NCBI GenBank assembly: GCA_016929595.1
Contig: JAFGIN010000117.1
Location: 62,001 to 126,000, forward strand
Origin: Chitinispirillaceae bacterium
GTDB taxonomy: Bacteria; Fibrobacterota; Chitinivibrionia; Chitinivibrionales; Chitinispirillaceae
Direction: 5' to 3'
Length of the DNA: 64,000 nucleotides
The translations under genes and the position numbers were made by a program. Position 1 is the stretch's first letter. Each line of letters opens with the position of its first letter. The notes beneath the pieces were generated by a model. It was not told the DNA's origin. It ran no database searches and saw nothing but the letters and a program-made list of their open reading frames with translations. Below are positions 26,201 to 34,830 of the stretch, piece after piece.

Positions 26201-26293
26201 TGCCATTACCAGTGTTCCTGCACCATGTAACAGAACAATACAGCTTAACAACAGTGTTATATTTCTCAATGGATATATTTTTAATCTGCGCAT
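23279..26293 (-). CDS. Large exported coiled-coil protein
   Basis: 1004 residues. A signal peptide (LLLSCIVLLHGAGTLVMAQ, cleavage near residue 31) is followed by almost continuous coiled coil to residue ~940. It is rich in Gln, Ser and Ala with repeated LxxLxxxxA heptads such as IDSRITALQSELAALELQ and LQGRRASQLTQIKNRVAGL. The motif IRQLDSLISLKERELSSL and close variants recur, hinting at internal duplication. The last ~60 residues form a separate helical domain (MLIERIYSLMGEDRMADAKK). No family was recognised. It is probably a periplasmic scaffold or spacer across the envelope. Confidence 0.75.
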   Translation of the reverse strand: MRRLKIYPLRNITLLLSCIVLLHGAGTLVMAQSSVGVEQMVEQIRQIDSRITALQSELAALELQSDQSGRDSVAIVSASAAQLARIESKMAQVDNLIASKKNEIGQIKAQRQGLGRDSLQKVSAYNSERTVLRDRARQTELVATGIQNELNVLTQRRAQLQQFSQQQSDASQVSIQNEKSRYDSIIVAKQEMLNGMHLQLKQMESDSSAQAASLQSVQLKNEQELQLINSELATVDGRVQSAKAALDQAKARLAEKKGAVSAIVQQIISRKATLASQLTQSSSRIKGYEAELSRLRSNAGAVQKKYEAGRAPIVAKLNEAATTLATREQQQKVWTVIREKFTLDSTITATRNELDELIQKAASGKRGAKKLIDPKEAQLNALLGKLDGYLHEPGVKQMEAQLASMTMSQKRVRIEQVLSNIVNDLSKQTTLKTQAQQALAQYDAQNPLSSDPSLKRMRQLDTLLAAEQAKKTALNSVIDTSDLQIKVFKDSIAVIDAAAYKEIAGIDSEYRNASAQRTEIAKRRDQADRKLKSEYAAGSSSIAAVVKQLGKVRQKAAALQMEIQNTQSRSSAAQNRLLSAQQKFEQGKAVASNEAETIGNTIMEKERVLQGTGTSLQTVKSQLAATESNFQNELTVLNNSILAVEQQIAAKNAELQQMNTQRNSLQFEYDSEIKKQQSALASLRASTSGSALRRKTIQSEITSLQGRRASQLTQIKNRVAGLSGTISKTNQDIERVNNAYNAAIQDSITFESTRDNAFLATKRSIARQDSVLALVTKQIQNAIVEYEKARSDSAAAFSGKISAIAPHVKKIRQLDSLISLKERELSSLKSKRAQAVGDSIAGAQGADAAIVSGAAELRKKQERIASLEVQYAVQEKEKKRIESEAASKGEQFRNSRQIYASKILAQLSRLSDYQSRTTALNAELQAAEAALAVAEGQTAPVVQKTSSKKSTVKNGKDAQMLIERIYSLMGEDRMADAKKLFNSNVKQLKKYASPDAVKMLESSF

Positions 26294-26661
26294 CGTTTAC
26301 AGTTCCTGTCTTGAAGATAGTACTGACAAACAGGTCAATAATGAACAATTTCAATTGAACGCATTTTCGCGTTTCTCACATTACCCTATCCTGTTTTTCC
26401 CCCGTTAAAGAAGATAAAATGGGATAGGAACCATAATCTATACAGATATTTGCGAATGCCACACATATCAGTGTTTCAGTCGACTGTCAGTACAGTACTG
26501 ACAGATCATACACTGATTATCTCTTATTTACAGCTATTTTTCAATAACTTACACTACATTCTCAATCAGGCTGCCTGACCCCTGCACTCATAGTCTTTTC
26601 ACAGACCTTTTCGCATGTGCAGTGTAAACAAATAAAGTGAATCCGACCGCCCTTTGCACCA
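26294..26661. other. 368-base spacer
   Basis: A/T-rich sequence between two minus-strand genes. It must hold the promoter of the coiled-coil gene on its left side and the 3' end of the dehydratase-like gene on its right. No hairpin with a U-run, repeat or reading frame worth reporting was found. Confidence 0.4.
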
Positions 26662-28044
26662 TCAATTCTTTCTATTTACATTCTGCTTTGCCTTAAACAG
26701 CAGCATCGAAACCCTGCTCAGAATGCTAACCTCATTGTCTCCAGTGGTCTCAATCGAAAGAAAATTCAACTGAGGATACAGTGACATTATTTTTGCCTGT
26801 ACCCCGTCGCTCACTCCCGATGACGGCATACATCCAAACGGTTTTGATGAGATGAAACCATCTATTGTATCCGCATAATGAACCGCCTCAGCGATCTCGA
26901 TATTTCCTTCACCGCCAAATATTTCCGGATGATAATACGGACGGCCACATTCTGCCAGATAATCCAGATCAAGAATATCTGCATGTCCACCAAAGGCTGC
27001 CGGGTTAAACGATTTTAACCAGTTTTTCCAGAACCATTTGACAATCGTGGTACTCACATTCTGCTTACGAAGAGAGCTCCGGTAAAATGAACGCTCCTTT
27101 ATGCTTGAAGAGAACCTGATCCCCCGTTTCGCTTCACAGCTCCTTCGCCAGTTATCATAAAGAACACGCTGTGTAAACAGACCAGGTAAAACTTCACACC
27201 CTTCATCCATGATAAAACGGCGCAAATTGTAATTTCCCTCATTGTGAGCAAGATTCGCAAAAAACTCCCCGGTAACGAATATTTTTGGTAACTTTTTGTC
27301 ATGCCGCTCTATGGAAGCAAACATTAACGATACTTTTTTCAACGCCTGTGGAACCGTTATTAAAAAAAACGGGCTCCGGAAAGCCTGCAACAAGATCGCT
27401 TCAGCTTTTTCGATTGCTGCAAGTGCCTGCTGCTTATCTTTTGCATATGGTCTCAATGCACACTCCGCAATATGCATGAAATCCGCAAGGATAATCGCGC
27501 AGAGGATATCAATTTTGAAAGGTAATCCAAAAGTAAACGCAGATCCTTTCGGCTGGGGATCCTGAACGATATCCGATGAAAAGATCAGTATTCGAAATCC
27601 CCTGAACCCGGCATCGTTAATTACTTTGAGGTACTCCTGAGGATACATACCGTACCGGCAGGGACCACACTGACCTCCCCCACCCAGAAAAATGTACTTT
27701 TTAACAATATCCTCTTTTGAAAACCCGGTCTCATCCTGCAGCTTGAAAAGATTTTTTATAATACTACCCGATGTAAAATACATCGGACTGCACTCCATCC
27801 TGTTACCATACTCTTTTCCCCAGCGTACATCCTCATAAACATGGTCACCAAGATCTCTGTAAATATACCCGTAACGATCGAAATGCGCTCTTAAAAAGTA
27901 AGACTTCCGGCGTTCGACGAAATTAAAAAGAATCGTGACCTTTTTTTTGTCTTTTTTGAACCATGGAAGGTAGCCATACCCCTCCCACTGCGAACCCTTG
28001 ACAAATTTTGGTGACTGTAATGTTATACTCTCTGTTTTGTCCAT
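26662..28044 (-). CDS. 2-hydroxyacyl-CoA dehydratase/double-cubane-type protein (COG3581-like)
   Basis: 460-residue cytoplasmic protein of the HgdB-related superfamily that works with ASKHA-type ATPase activators. Cys-containing segments GGGGQCGPCRYGMYPQEYL and KPFGCMPSSGVSDGVQAKI match the family's Fe-S ligand regions. It starts 2 bases after the activator gene ends, so translation is coupled. In many bacteria both parts are one ~1400-residue protein; here they are two genes. The substrate is unknown: members are annotated by homology only, and relatives reduce small molecules with double-cubane Fe-S clusters. Confidence 0.8.
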   Translation of the reverse strand: MDKTESITLQSPKFVKGSQWEGYGYLPWFKKDKKKVTILFNFVERRKSYFLRAHFDRYGYIYRDLGDHVYEDVRWGKEYGNRMECSPMYFTSGSIIKNLFKLQDETGFSKEDIVKKYIFLGGGGQCGPCRYGMYPQEYLKVINDAGFRGFRILIFSSDIVQDPQPKGSAFTFGLPFKIDILCAIILADFMHIAECALRPYAKDKQQALAAIEKAEAILLQAFRSPFFLITVPQALKKVSLMFASIERHDKKLPKIFVTGEFFANLAHNEGNYNLRRFIMDEGCEVLPGLFTQRVLYDNWRRSCEAKRGIRFSSSIKERSFYRSSLRKQNVSTTIVKWFWKNWLKSFNPAAFGGHADILDLDYLAECGRPYYHPEIFGGEGNIEIAEAVHYADTIDGFISSKPFGCMPSSGVSDGVQAKIMSLYPQLNFLSIETTGDNEVSILSRVSMLLFKAKQNVNRKN

Positions 28045-28046
28045 AT

Positions 28047-31000
28047 CTATTTACTGTAACCCTTAACTTTCTCACGAAGACGCCGTTCTTCAATTCTTAA
28101 AAAGTATTCGATTGTCTGTATACGAATATTAAATGCTGCACGCGGTTTATTCTGATCGATGTCATGAAAAAGAAAATGGGGAGTCTCCGATGAATCCAGA
28201 ATGTTACTCACATACGAATACGTCGGAGCATCATGGCCACATTTGAAACTGCTCAGATCAACTACCGCCAGATTAGGATGACGAGCCGCAAACTTTGCAG
28301 CCCATATCTTGATATTTGTATTACGGTTGAAATTTCGTATCCAGACATCCTTGATCGAAAACATCTCCGAAAGCTCCTGCGTCGTAAAGAGTTTCGAAAG
28401 ATATGACGGATCTGTCGGTAGCGACTCTATCGGCAGTATCGGAAAACCCCGCAACTGAAATTCATCCGGTATGCCGTGGTTTAACCCGGGATCATGATGA
28501 TAGGGATGCCCCAGAACAAGTATCCCGATCGAATCAGATTCTACAAGCCCGTTAAGCACCTTCGCACCTTCACGCTGCATCGTGGCAAAATACTTCTCCA
28601 TCGCACTGAATCCCGCAACCACCGCCCACGTATTCTCATCCTCAGTAATCCTCAGCAAATCTCTGAAATATTCGTAGAGCAGTCCAGCCGTTTCACGTGG
28701 ACGGTCCATTTTTACCAACGGCTTAAGATACCTGATAGATTTCTCCCTGAAGTAATCTCTGCCTTTTGTAAAAACAGCATGTACCACTTCCGGCGTTCCC
28801 ATCTGGATCACACAGGCATTGTTGCCAAGAGTATTTCTGACAATCGACTGAAGATGGGTAATTATCGGAAAGCAGATGTCGGTGATCCCGTTCTTATCAA
28901 AGAGATTATATATGTGAGCAGGCGCAACTTTCGCCGGAAAACAGGGATCGATCGCCCCCCATTTGTTTCCTTCATTCCAAAGCTTTGCCGATGTATAATC
29001 GCTGTAAACAATATCATTAACCCCCAGCGCTCTGAAATACCCGTTGAAAAATGGTGCATATATATACATGTTCAGAAGTTTCGGCATGCCAATGTTCAAT
29101 GTTGTACGATATGCCGCCGATTCGGAAGAGGACCTCCTGAACGATCTTGTTCTGGTTAGCGAATCTTTTGAATCATCACGATGATGCAGATACTGCGGCC
29201 AGACCATGGCGGATCCAGCCTCAGGAAGCGGTTCGACTGCATAATTATCAAAAACGATACGGCTTGACAAGTCTACGAGATTGGGATATCTCTCACGCAA
29301 CTGCACCTTCTGTGCCTCACGGTTTTTCATATCCTTTACATTATCAAACATGCCCCGTTCACATCCATATCCGGAAATAAACCTGACCTTTTCATCTGAA
29401 GTCGTCTGTATATCGATAAACGTTCTCGGACAGTGGTTGCTGCAGAATGTGCAGCGGGTCGATTCATTATTGATCGACTCAAACTCAAGCACTGATGCAT
29501 TCCTGATACCAATAAACCTGCTTACCGTATTCTTCTGCTGCTCACGAACCTCCAGCGCCGCACCTATCGCTCCACTTACATCAGCATATTTATGGACATA
29601 TACCACTGCGTCCGGAACACGACTTGTAATAAAATCGACCTGAGATTTTACTGCTGCAAGGTTCTTCTGAGTGCCGCCCTGAAGTAATATTTTTCTGCCC
29701 AGACGGGCTATATTGGTCTCCTGCACGACATAATTCCATATATTAAGCGGCAGCACCAGCGCAAGCCCCGCCATGATCTCCTCTTTACTGAAACCAAGCT
29801 GCTGGAAATGCACTTTATCCTGCTCCATAAATACGGCGCATCCGTAATTAAATGCCGGTGCTTTCTCTGCTGCAAATGCATGTTCAGCATACTTTTCAAT
29901 CGGAATGCCAAACTGCTCCGCCATGTTCTGAAGAAAATAACCGTTACCGGCGCTACATTGCGTATTGAGATTAAAATCAACGACTCGCCCGTGCTTCATG
30001 AACATCACTTTGATATCCTGCCCGCCGATATCACAAATAATGTCAATATCGCCATAAAAAGCAACGGCTGATTTCATGTGTGCGACAGTCTCTACAACGG
30101 CGAGATCAAGCGAAAATGCCTCAAACAGAATCGATGATGCATAGCCGGTAACACCGATTCCCTTTACATTAAACGTAAATCCACCATCAGCAACCCACTG
30201 GCTGATCCTCCCGAACATCTCCCGTACATCAACAATAGGATTACCGTTTGATAATATGTAATCCTTATAGAGCAGTTCCCCATGCTCATCAACAATGACA
30301 AGTTTGGAACTGGTCGATCCTCCGTCAATGCCGATATATCCATTAACTGTGGCGCCTTTTGCAATCACCGGCTGAACAAATGGCGCAATCGTGTATCGTT
30401 TTTTAAATTCAGCAAGTTCCTGCTCACTTTTGACGAGTCCATCACGTACAGCACCATACTCAGCAATTCGTTCTGCCCGCCCTTTATGAATATACTCATC
30501 AAGGCGCGCAGTCCCCTGATAGCACTTTGTACTCTCTGATGTAGAATGTGTTGCTTTGGACAGCATGCCGGATTCACGACCGAAAAACACTGCCCCCATC
30601 GCAGCAAAAAGCTGCGCATCCTGTGGAACAAAAATCAGTTCTTCGAGATTTTCCGATGATGGTTTCCAACCGTGAAGCTCCCATGTATCGGGGAGAAATT
30701 TCCTCCACAGATCAGTAAATACCGAAATGTAGGTATGTGGTCCACCAAGCAGTACGACTTTATCACGCAGTATGTTACCCCGAACAAGCACTTCAAGATT
30801 CTGCTTAACAATTGCATTACACAGGGATACAAAGATCTCTTCACGATCGATTCCGGCTTTAATTAATCCGACAACATCTGTTTCGGCAAAAACACCACAC
30901 TTGGCGGCGATATGATGCAACGTTTTGCCGGAAGCTGAAACCACCGATGCCTGCTCGATGGGAAGACCGATCTTTCCAAAAATTTTATCGATTGTAGCAC

Positions 31001-31412
31001 CGGTTCCGCCGGCACATTTATCGTTCATGAATGTCAGCGTCGACTTACGCCCGGTCTCATCAACCTTCCAGATGATTACTTTTGCATCCTGCCCCCCAAG
31101 TTCGATAACTGAACCGGCATCAGGAAACAATTTTTCAACAGCATAGGTAACAGCGTTAACTTCCTGAATATAGTGCCCGTTGAGCAGTGGAGCGATAGTC
31201 CTGCCACCGCTGCCGGTCAGATAAACATCACATTTTAAATCCGGAAACAGTTCCTCAATAAGTTTCAGGAACTCTAAAACCATCTCCGGTTGCCGGGCAT
31301 TGTGCCGTTCATATTTTTTCCATAAGATCCGGTCATTTTCGTCCAGAAGAACAGCTTTTACTGTCGTTGAACCAATATCGATACCTATTTGCAGATTTTC
31401 TGATTGCGCCAT
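28047..31412 (-). CDS. Duplicated BadF/HgdC-type activator ATPase with DUF2229 domain
   Basis: 1121 residues. Two ASKHA ATPase domains occur in tandem. Residues ~1-270 have GIDIGSTTVKAVLLDE, ELGGQDAKVI and the Fe-S loop CAGGTGATID. Residues ~355-615 have GIDGGSTSSKLVIVDE, DIGGQDIKVMF and CSAGNGYFLQ. A CTFCSNHCPRTF motif then begins a DUF2229-type region (about 650-1100). Such proteins use ATP to drive one low-potential electron from a [4Fe-4S] cluster into a partner, here the next gene. It is probably anaerobic metabolism. The ribosome-binding site is weak. Confidence 0.88.
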   Translation of the reverse strand: MAQSENLQIGIDIGSTTVKAVLLDENDRILWKKYERHNARQPEMVLEFLKLIEELFPDLKCDVYLTGSGGRTIAPLLNGHYIQEVNAVTYAVEKLFPDAGSVIELGGQDAKVIIWKVDETGRKSTLTFMNDKCAGGTGATIDKIFGKIGLPIEQASVVSASGKTLHHIAAKCGVFAETDVVGLIKAGIDREEIFVSLCNAIVKQNLEVLVRGNILRDKVVLLGGPHTYISVFTDLWRKFLPDTWELHGWKPSSENLEELIFVPQDAQLFAAMGAVFFGRESGMLSKATHSTSESTKCYQGTARLDEYIHKGRAERIAEYGAVRDGLVKSEQELAEFKKRYTIAPFVQPVIAKGATVNGYIGIDGGSTSSKLVIVDEHGELLYKDYILSNGNPIVDVREMFGRISQWVADGGFTFNVKGIGVTGYASSILFEAFSLDLAVVETVAHMKSAVAFYGDIDIICDIGGQDIKVMFMKHGRVVDFNLNTQCSAGNGYFLQNMAEQFGIPIEKYAEHAFAAEKAPAFNYGCAVFMEQDKVHFQQLGFSKEEIMAGLALVLPLNIWNYVVQETNIARLGRKILLQGGTQKNLAAVKSQVDFITSRVPDAVVYVHKYADVSGAIGAALEVREQQKNTVSRFIGIRNASVLEFESINNESTRCTFCSNHCPRTFIDIQTTSDEKVRFISGYGCERGMFDNVKDMKNREAQKVQLRERYPNLVDLSSRIVFDNYAVEPLPEAGSAMVWPQYLHHRDDSKDSLTRTRSFRRSSSESAAYRTTLNIGMPKLLNMYIYAPFFNGYFRALGVNDIVYSDYTSAKLWNEGNKWGAIDPCFPAKVAPAHIYNLFDKNGITDICFPIITHLQSIVRNTLGNNACVIQMGTPEVVHAVFTKGRDYFREKSIRYLKPLVKMDRPRETAGLLYEYFRDLLRITEDENTWAVVAGFSAMEKYFATMQREGAKVLNGLVESDSIGILVLGHPYHHDPGLNHGIPDEFQLRGFPILPIESLPTDPSYLSKLFTTQELSEMFSIKDVWIRNFNRNTNIKIWAAKFAARHPNLAVVDLSSFKCGHDAPTYSYVSNILDSSETPHFLFHDIDQNKPRAAFNIRIQTIEYFLRIEERRLREKVKGYSK

Positions 31413-32256
31413 TCTATGTGAAACTCGTACCTTTTTCGAAAAAGAGATATACCACTACCCCGAATCACCGTCCTTAAATGCTTCTTTTGCCACTCCAGAC
31501 TTCCAAAACAGGTCGATGAGGCGTATCTCTATAAAATAATTGATTGGTGACCTGTATAATATAGGTACAATTTTTAAATGTTTATGAGTAGCAGATGGGT
31601 TCTATCTTTTGAATTTCAGGTCCATTGTTCAGGTTATTATTGCTCGTTTTTTTTAGGGGTAGGTTTGAATTTCTATTCCTGCATTAAGTGGTATTCGGCT
31701 TCACCATGTCTTTCTTTTTTTTATTGACATCAGTTCCACGACATAAAAGTTGTTTGCATTTGGCCTTTTACTTCTGGTTTAATTTAAACCCAACTTTTAC
31801 TATTCAAAAAGTCATTCTGGTATCACGATAAGAAAATCTGATGCAGCTAGAGAAGGTCAGAAACGAGACGACTTAAGTATCGGTATCGGAATCATCAGAG
31901 CCTTTCCGGATATTTCGGAAACGAACGTTAAGACAAAAAGTACCAGCAAACCAATTAACATATTATCGGAAATAATTGCATAATTGCTATGTACCTTTGC
32001 AGCCTTTGCATCAATGCAAAGTCGCAATAATTTCATAAAGGTTCAAAAACAGTTAAATTCTGCATGGGATGCCAATATTACGATCAGGCATGAAAATAGC
32101 GTATTAGCTGATTACGAAAGCAACGGAAATCAACGACTGAAATGGAATCATATTTTGCAATGCCCGATGCATTTTGTTGCCGATTGATTATGAAGCCGGA
32201 TAATATTCCGTTCCTTTTAAAAGTATAACAAATCTTTTTTTTCAAGGGAGGCTTAT
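31413..32256. other. 844-base divergent spacer with TATCGG element
   Basis: It separates the activator gene (minus) from the redox cluster (plus). Apart from the TATCGG copy at 31877 and A/T-rich sequence that must carry both promoters, nothing is recognised. A 67-codon plus frame at 31984-32187 has no ribosome-binding site or recognisable features and was left out. Confidence 0.45.
31877..31893. repeat. TATCGG-rich element (copy c)
   Basis: GTATCGGTATCGGAATC matches the hexamer pattern of the other copies (a, b, d). It is a short, solo copy in the long divergent spacer. Confidence 0.45.
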
Positions 32257-32583
32257 ATGCCACGAGGAGACAGAACTGGACCACAGGGAATGGGACCAAT
32301 GACAGGAAGAGGAGCAGGGGTTTGCGCCGGTTATAGCACCCCAGGCTTCATGAATGTATTACCAGGAAGAGGCGGAATGGGATTCGGACGGGGACGCGGC
32401 AGAGGTTTCGGTATGGGATGGAGAAACGGATGGTCATTTCAGAACGCACAGGTTACCCCCCAACAGGTATCCTACCAGCAGGTTGATGAACTCTCGTCGC
32501 TCAGAAATCAATCTAAATACTTTGACGAAGCTCTTCAGTCCGTCAATAAAAGAATCTCTGACATTCAGGCAAAGACAAAGTAA
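32257..32583 (+). CDS. DUF5320-type small protein
   Basis: 108 residues. It begins MPRGDRTGPQGMGPMTGRGA then GVCAGY, the signature of DUF5320 proteins, often found beside Fe-S/NifX-type and P-loop proteins in anaerobes. A Gly/Arg/Met-rich stretch (MGFGRGRGRGFGMGWRNG) follows, then a helical tail (residues ~75-108). Function is unknown; the neighbours suggest a role in metal or redox handling. AAGGGAGG precedes the ATG. It is the first gene of the redox cluster. Confidence 0.82.
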   Translation: MPRGDRTGPQGMGPMTGRGAGVCAGYSTPGFMNVLPGRGGMGFGRGRGRGFGMGWRNGWSFQNAQVTPQQVSYQQVDELSSLRNQSKYFDEALQSVNKRISDIQAKTK

Positions 32584-32753
32584 ATGGATCCAGGTATCTT
32601 CGGCTCAGGTTATGATTTATCCAGAGTTGTATTGAGCCGGATATATACACCATACATGTGATTATCGTGAACCGTACAAGCAGGGATAGCCCTGCGATCA
32701 GGAGAAATGTTCCAAATACGGATAGCAAATAGTAAAGAATAATAATTGATCGC

Positions 32754-32969
32754 ATGCAATTAACAATGCTTAAATCAAAAATACATCGGATGTCTTTTAC
32801 TGGCGTCAAGCTTGATAACAAAAGTAGCATTCCGATCAATAAACAACTCACGGGGCAGGTTCATACAGTGAATATAAACAAGAGTACACGCTTGATTGCC
32901 TGTTCAATTCCGGCAAAAAATGGTTCAGGCAAGATAGCATTTAATGATGCAACGTTTAATTGGGTATGA
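32754..32969 (+). pseudogene. panD: Truncated aspartate 1-decarboxylase (panD) relic
   Basis: The 71-codon frame starts MQLTMLKSKIHRMSFTGVKL, close to the conserved PanD start (M..TMLKSK.HR..VT...L), and continues QVHTVNINKSTRL and AIPAKNGSG-like SIPAKNGSGKIAFNDA, as in PanD. The self-cleavage site, normally Y-E-G-S, reads N-K-S-S, about 12 residues after it are missing, and the C-terminus is cut short by a stop. It cannot be an active decarboxylase. It overlaps the long form of the next gene. Confidence 0.65.
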
Positions 32970-32976
32970 GCCACGG

Positions 32977-33660
32977 ATGAAATCTCTACCGCTGTTTAAT
33001 TTCAATCAGGCTGCATCCGTTTATGATGAATGGTTTTCAACCCCTATGGGCAGATACTACGATCTTGTCGAAAAAAGAGCAATAAAACAAGCTTTGAAAA
33101 ACGTATCGGGCAAAAAGCTATTGGAAATCGGATGCGGAACAGGACACTGGAGCAAATACTTCAGCGCACTTGGATTTTCTGTTCTTGGTGTAGATATTTC
33201 ATTTAAAATGTTGAGGAAAACTTTCCATAAAAGAATCCCATGGGCAGAATTTGTTCAATCAAATGCTCATTATTTACCGTTGCACGACAATGAATTCGAC
33301 GTTGCAGTTTTTATTACATCTATTGAATTCATTAACGAACCGCATGATGCGATCAAAGAAGTTGTCCGATGTATAAAAAAACCAGGTGGTAACCTGCTGA
33401 TTGGTACACTGAATGCCAAATCCAGACTAAACAGAAACCGATTTACTAAAAATAAACCTCCTTATCATAAAGCATCTTTGTTATCTATTGAAAGCCTTTC
33501 AGATCTTCTTGAACCTTATGGCAAACCTACAATATACACCTGTGCCTTTTCTCTTAATCCATCCTGTCCGATTCCAATAATTGATCCGGTTTTTGATTCG
33601 TTAGCAAAAAAACTCGGTCTTCGATGCGGCGACATAATAATCGCAGAAGTACAATTATGA
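32977..33660 (+). CDS. Class I SAM-dependent methyltransferase
   Basis: 227 residues, Methyltransf_11/UbiE-like. Motif I is KLLEIGCGTGHWSKYFSALG, then VLGVDISFKML (post-I), FVQSNAHYLPLHDNEFDVAV (motif II region) and KPGGNLLIGT (motif III). The substrate cannot be told; the fold is shared by small-molecule and metal(loid) methyltransferases. The ATG at 32977 is chosen because the longer frame begins within the panD relic. Its stop overlaps the next start (ATGA), so the two are translationally coupled. Confidence 0.85.
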   Translation: MKSLPLFNFNQAASVYDEWFSTPMGRYYDLVEKRAIKQALKNVSGKKLLEIGCGTGHWSKYFSALGFSVLGVDISFKMLRKTFHKRIPWAEFVQSNAHYLPLHDNEFDVAVFITSIEFINEPHDAIKEVVRCIKKPGGNLLIGTLNAKSRLNRNRFTKNKPPYHKASLLSIESLSDLLEPYGKPTIYTCAFSLNPSCPIPIIDPVFDSLAKKLGLRCGDIIIAEVQL

Positions 33661-33860
33661 ATACTCAAGCTGAAATAATTTTATGTCCTCTAACCCGACC
33701 CGATACCAATGGTTTTGTAAACAAATTTTGCGGTTGTATTTCCGATAGAGGTTTGAACATTACAACCAATAACATGAACACCGTCACGCATTCTGTGGGC
33801 GTCCAGTCGGTAGGAATATATTTCTTTGATTTAAAACCGTCAGTAAAAAACTTATCATGA
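33657..33860 (+). CDS. Small protein, possible MTH1187/YkoF-like fragment
   Basis: 67 residues beginning MNTQAEIILCPLTRPDTNGF. It overlaps the methyltransferase stop by four bases (ATGA), which supports it as a real gene or a recent remnant. The pattern AEIILCPL, then FVNKFCGCISDRGLNITTNN, weakly recalls the thiamine-binding YkoF/MTH1187 fold (A..SLYPL..........L...GL.Y.....T). The C-terminal part diverges, so this may be a truncated copy. Function is not assigned. Confidence 0.5.
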   Translation: MNTQAEIILCPLTRPDTNGFVNKFCGCISDRGLNITTNNMNTVTHSVGVQSVGIYFFDLKPSVKNLS

Positions 33861-33905
33861 TCAATTTGCAAAGCGAGATTTTTATTAATAACAAAAGAGT
33901 AACTA

Positions 33906-34829
33906 ATGGACATTGAAACAGTTGTAATAGCAGGTTCAGGACCGGCTGGATTAACAGCTGCAATATATGCAGCGCGGGCGGGACTGAAGCCGTTGGTACT
34001 TGAAGGACTTACTCCGGGAGGGCAGCTTACAGTTTCGGAAACAGTTGAAAATTATCCGGGATTTCCTGATTCGCTTTCGGGTAGCGAACTAATGTCGCGG
34101 TTTCGAAAACAGGCGGAACGATTTGACGTTCGGTTCCAAAGGGGAAGCATCCAAGAAATTTCCAGGATCGAAAATCAATACAATCTTCGTATAAAAAATA
34201 ATACAACAAGAACAAAATCTCTGATAATTGCAACAGGAGCTCAGGCGCGAAGACTTAACGTCCCAGGAGAAAAGGTATTTTATGGAAGGGGCATATCCGG
34301 TTGTGTTACCTGTGACGGCGCCTTTTTTAAAGATAAAAAAGTTATTGTGGTTGGTGGTGGAAACACGGCAATGCACAACGCGCTTTATCTGACCAGGTTT
34401 GCCAAAAAAATTACTATTTTGCATCGTCGCACACGCTTCAAAGCCGATATTTACGAAGTAGAGAAAGCAAAAAAAAGTACTGAAATTGAATGGATGGTAC
34501 CTTGGGTAATAACCGATATAACCGGAGATGAAACCCTCAAAGGTATAACAGCCAGAAACATTGAAACCGGAGAAATTTGTACTCTCGAGTGTGACGGCAT
34601 TTTTGTCGCCATTGGCCATCAACCAAAAACCGAAGTATTCAGTTCAATCGTAAAAACAAATCAAGACGGATATATCATCGTTGCTCCAAATTCAACAGTA
34701 ACAACAGCTCCCGGCATATTTGCATGTGGAGACGTTTGTGATCCGGTCTACCGGCAAGCAGCTGTTGCAGTGGGTCATGGGTGCATGGCAGCGATGGATG
34801 CCCAAGAATATCTAACCAGGGAGGAATAA
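33906..34829 (+). CDS. trxB: Thioredoxin reductase
   Basis: 307-residue flavoenzyme that passes electrons from NAD(P)H to thioredoxin. The FAD motif is VVIAGSGPAGLTAAIYAARA, the redox disulfide is C133-V-T-C136 in GCVTCDGAFF, the nucleotide motif is VVVGGGNTAMHNA, and the end has TTAPGIFACGDVCDP and RQAAVAVGHG. Usual TrxB has CATC; the Val is a mild change. The thioredoxin-like gene follows after 1 base, an obvious redox pair. ATG is preceded by AGAGTAACTA, a weak ribosome-binding site. Confidence 0.95.
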   Translation: MDIETVVIAGSGPAGLTAAIYAARAGLKPLVLEGLTPGGQLTVSETVENYPGFPDSLSGSELMSRFRKQAERFDVRFQRGSIQEISRIENQYNLRIKNNTTRTKSLIIATGAQARRLNVPGEKVFYGRGISGCVTCDGAFFKDKKVIVVGGGNTAMHNALYLTRFAKKITILHRRTRFKADIYEVEKAKKSTEIEWMVPWVITDITGDETLKGITARNIETGEICTLECDGIFVAIGHQPKTEVFSSIVKTNQDGYIIVAPNSTVTTAPGIFACGDVCDPVYRQAAVAVGHGCMAAMDAQEYLTREE

Positions 34830-34830
34830 T

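Noticed and set aside
31984-32187. Plus-strand 67-codon frame before the DUF5320 gene
   Set aside because: No ribosome-binding site or recognisable motif; random-looking composition.
32543-32851. Minus-strand hydrophobic 102-codon frame
   Set aside because: Antisense to the panD relic and the DUF5320 3' end; hydrophobicity comes from A/T-rich antisense codons.
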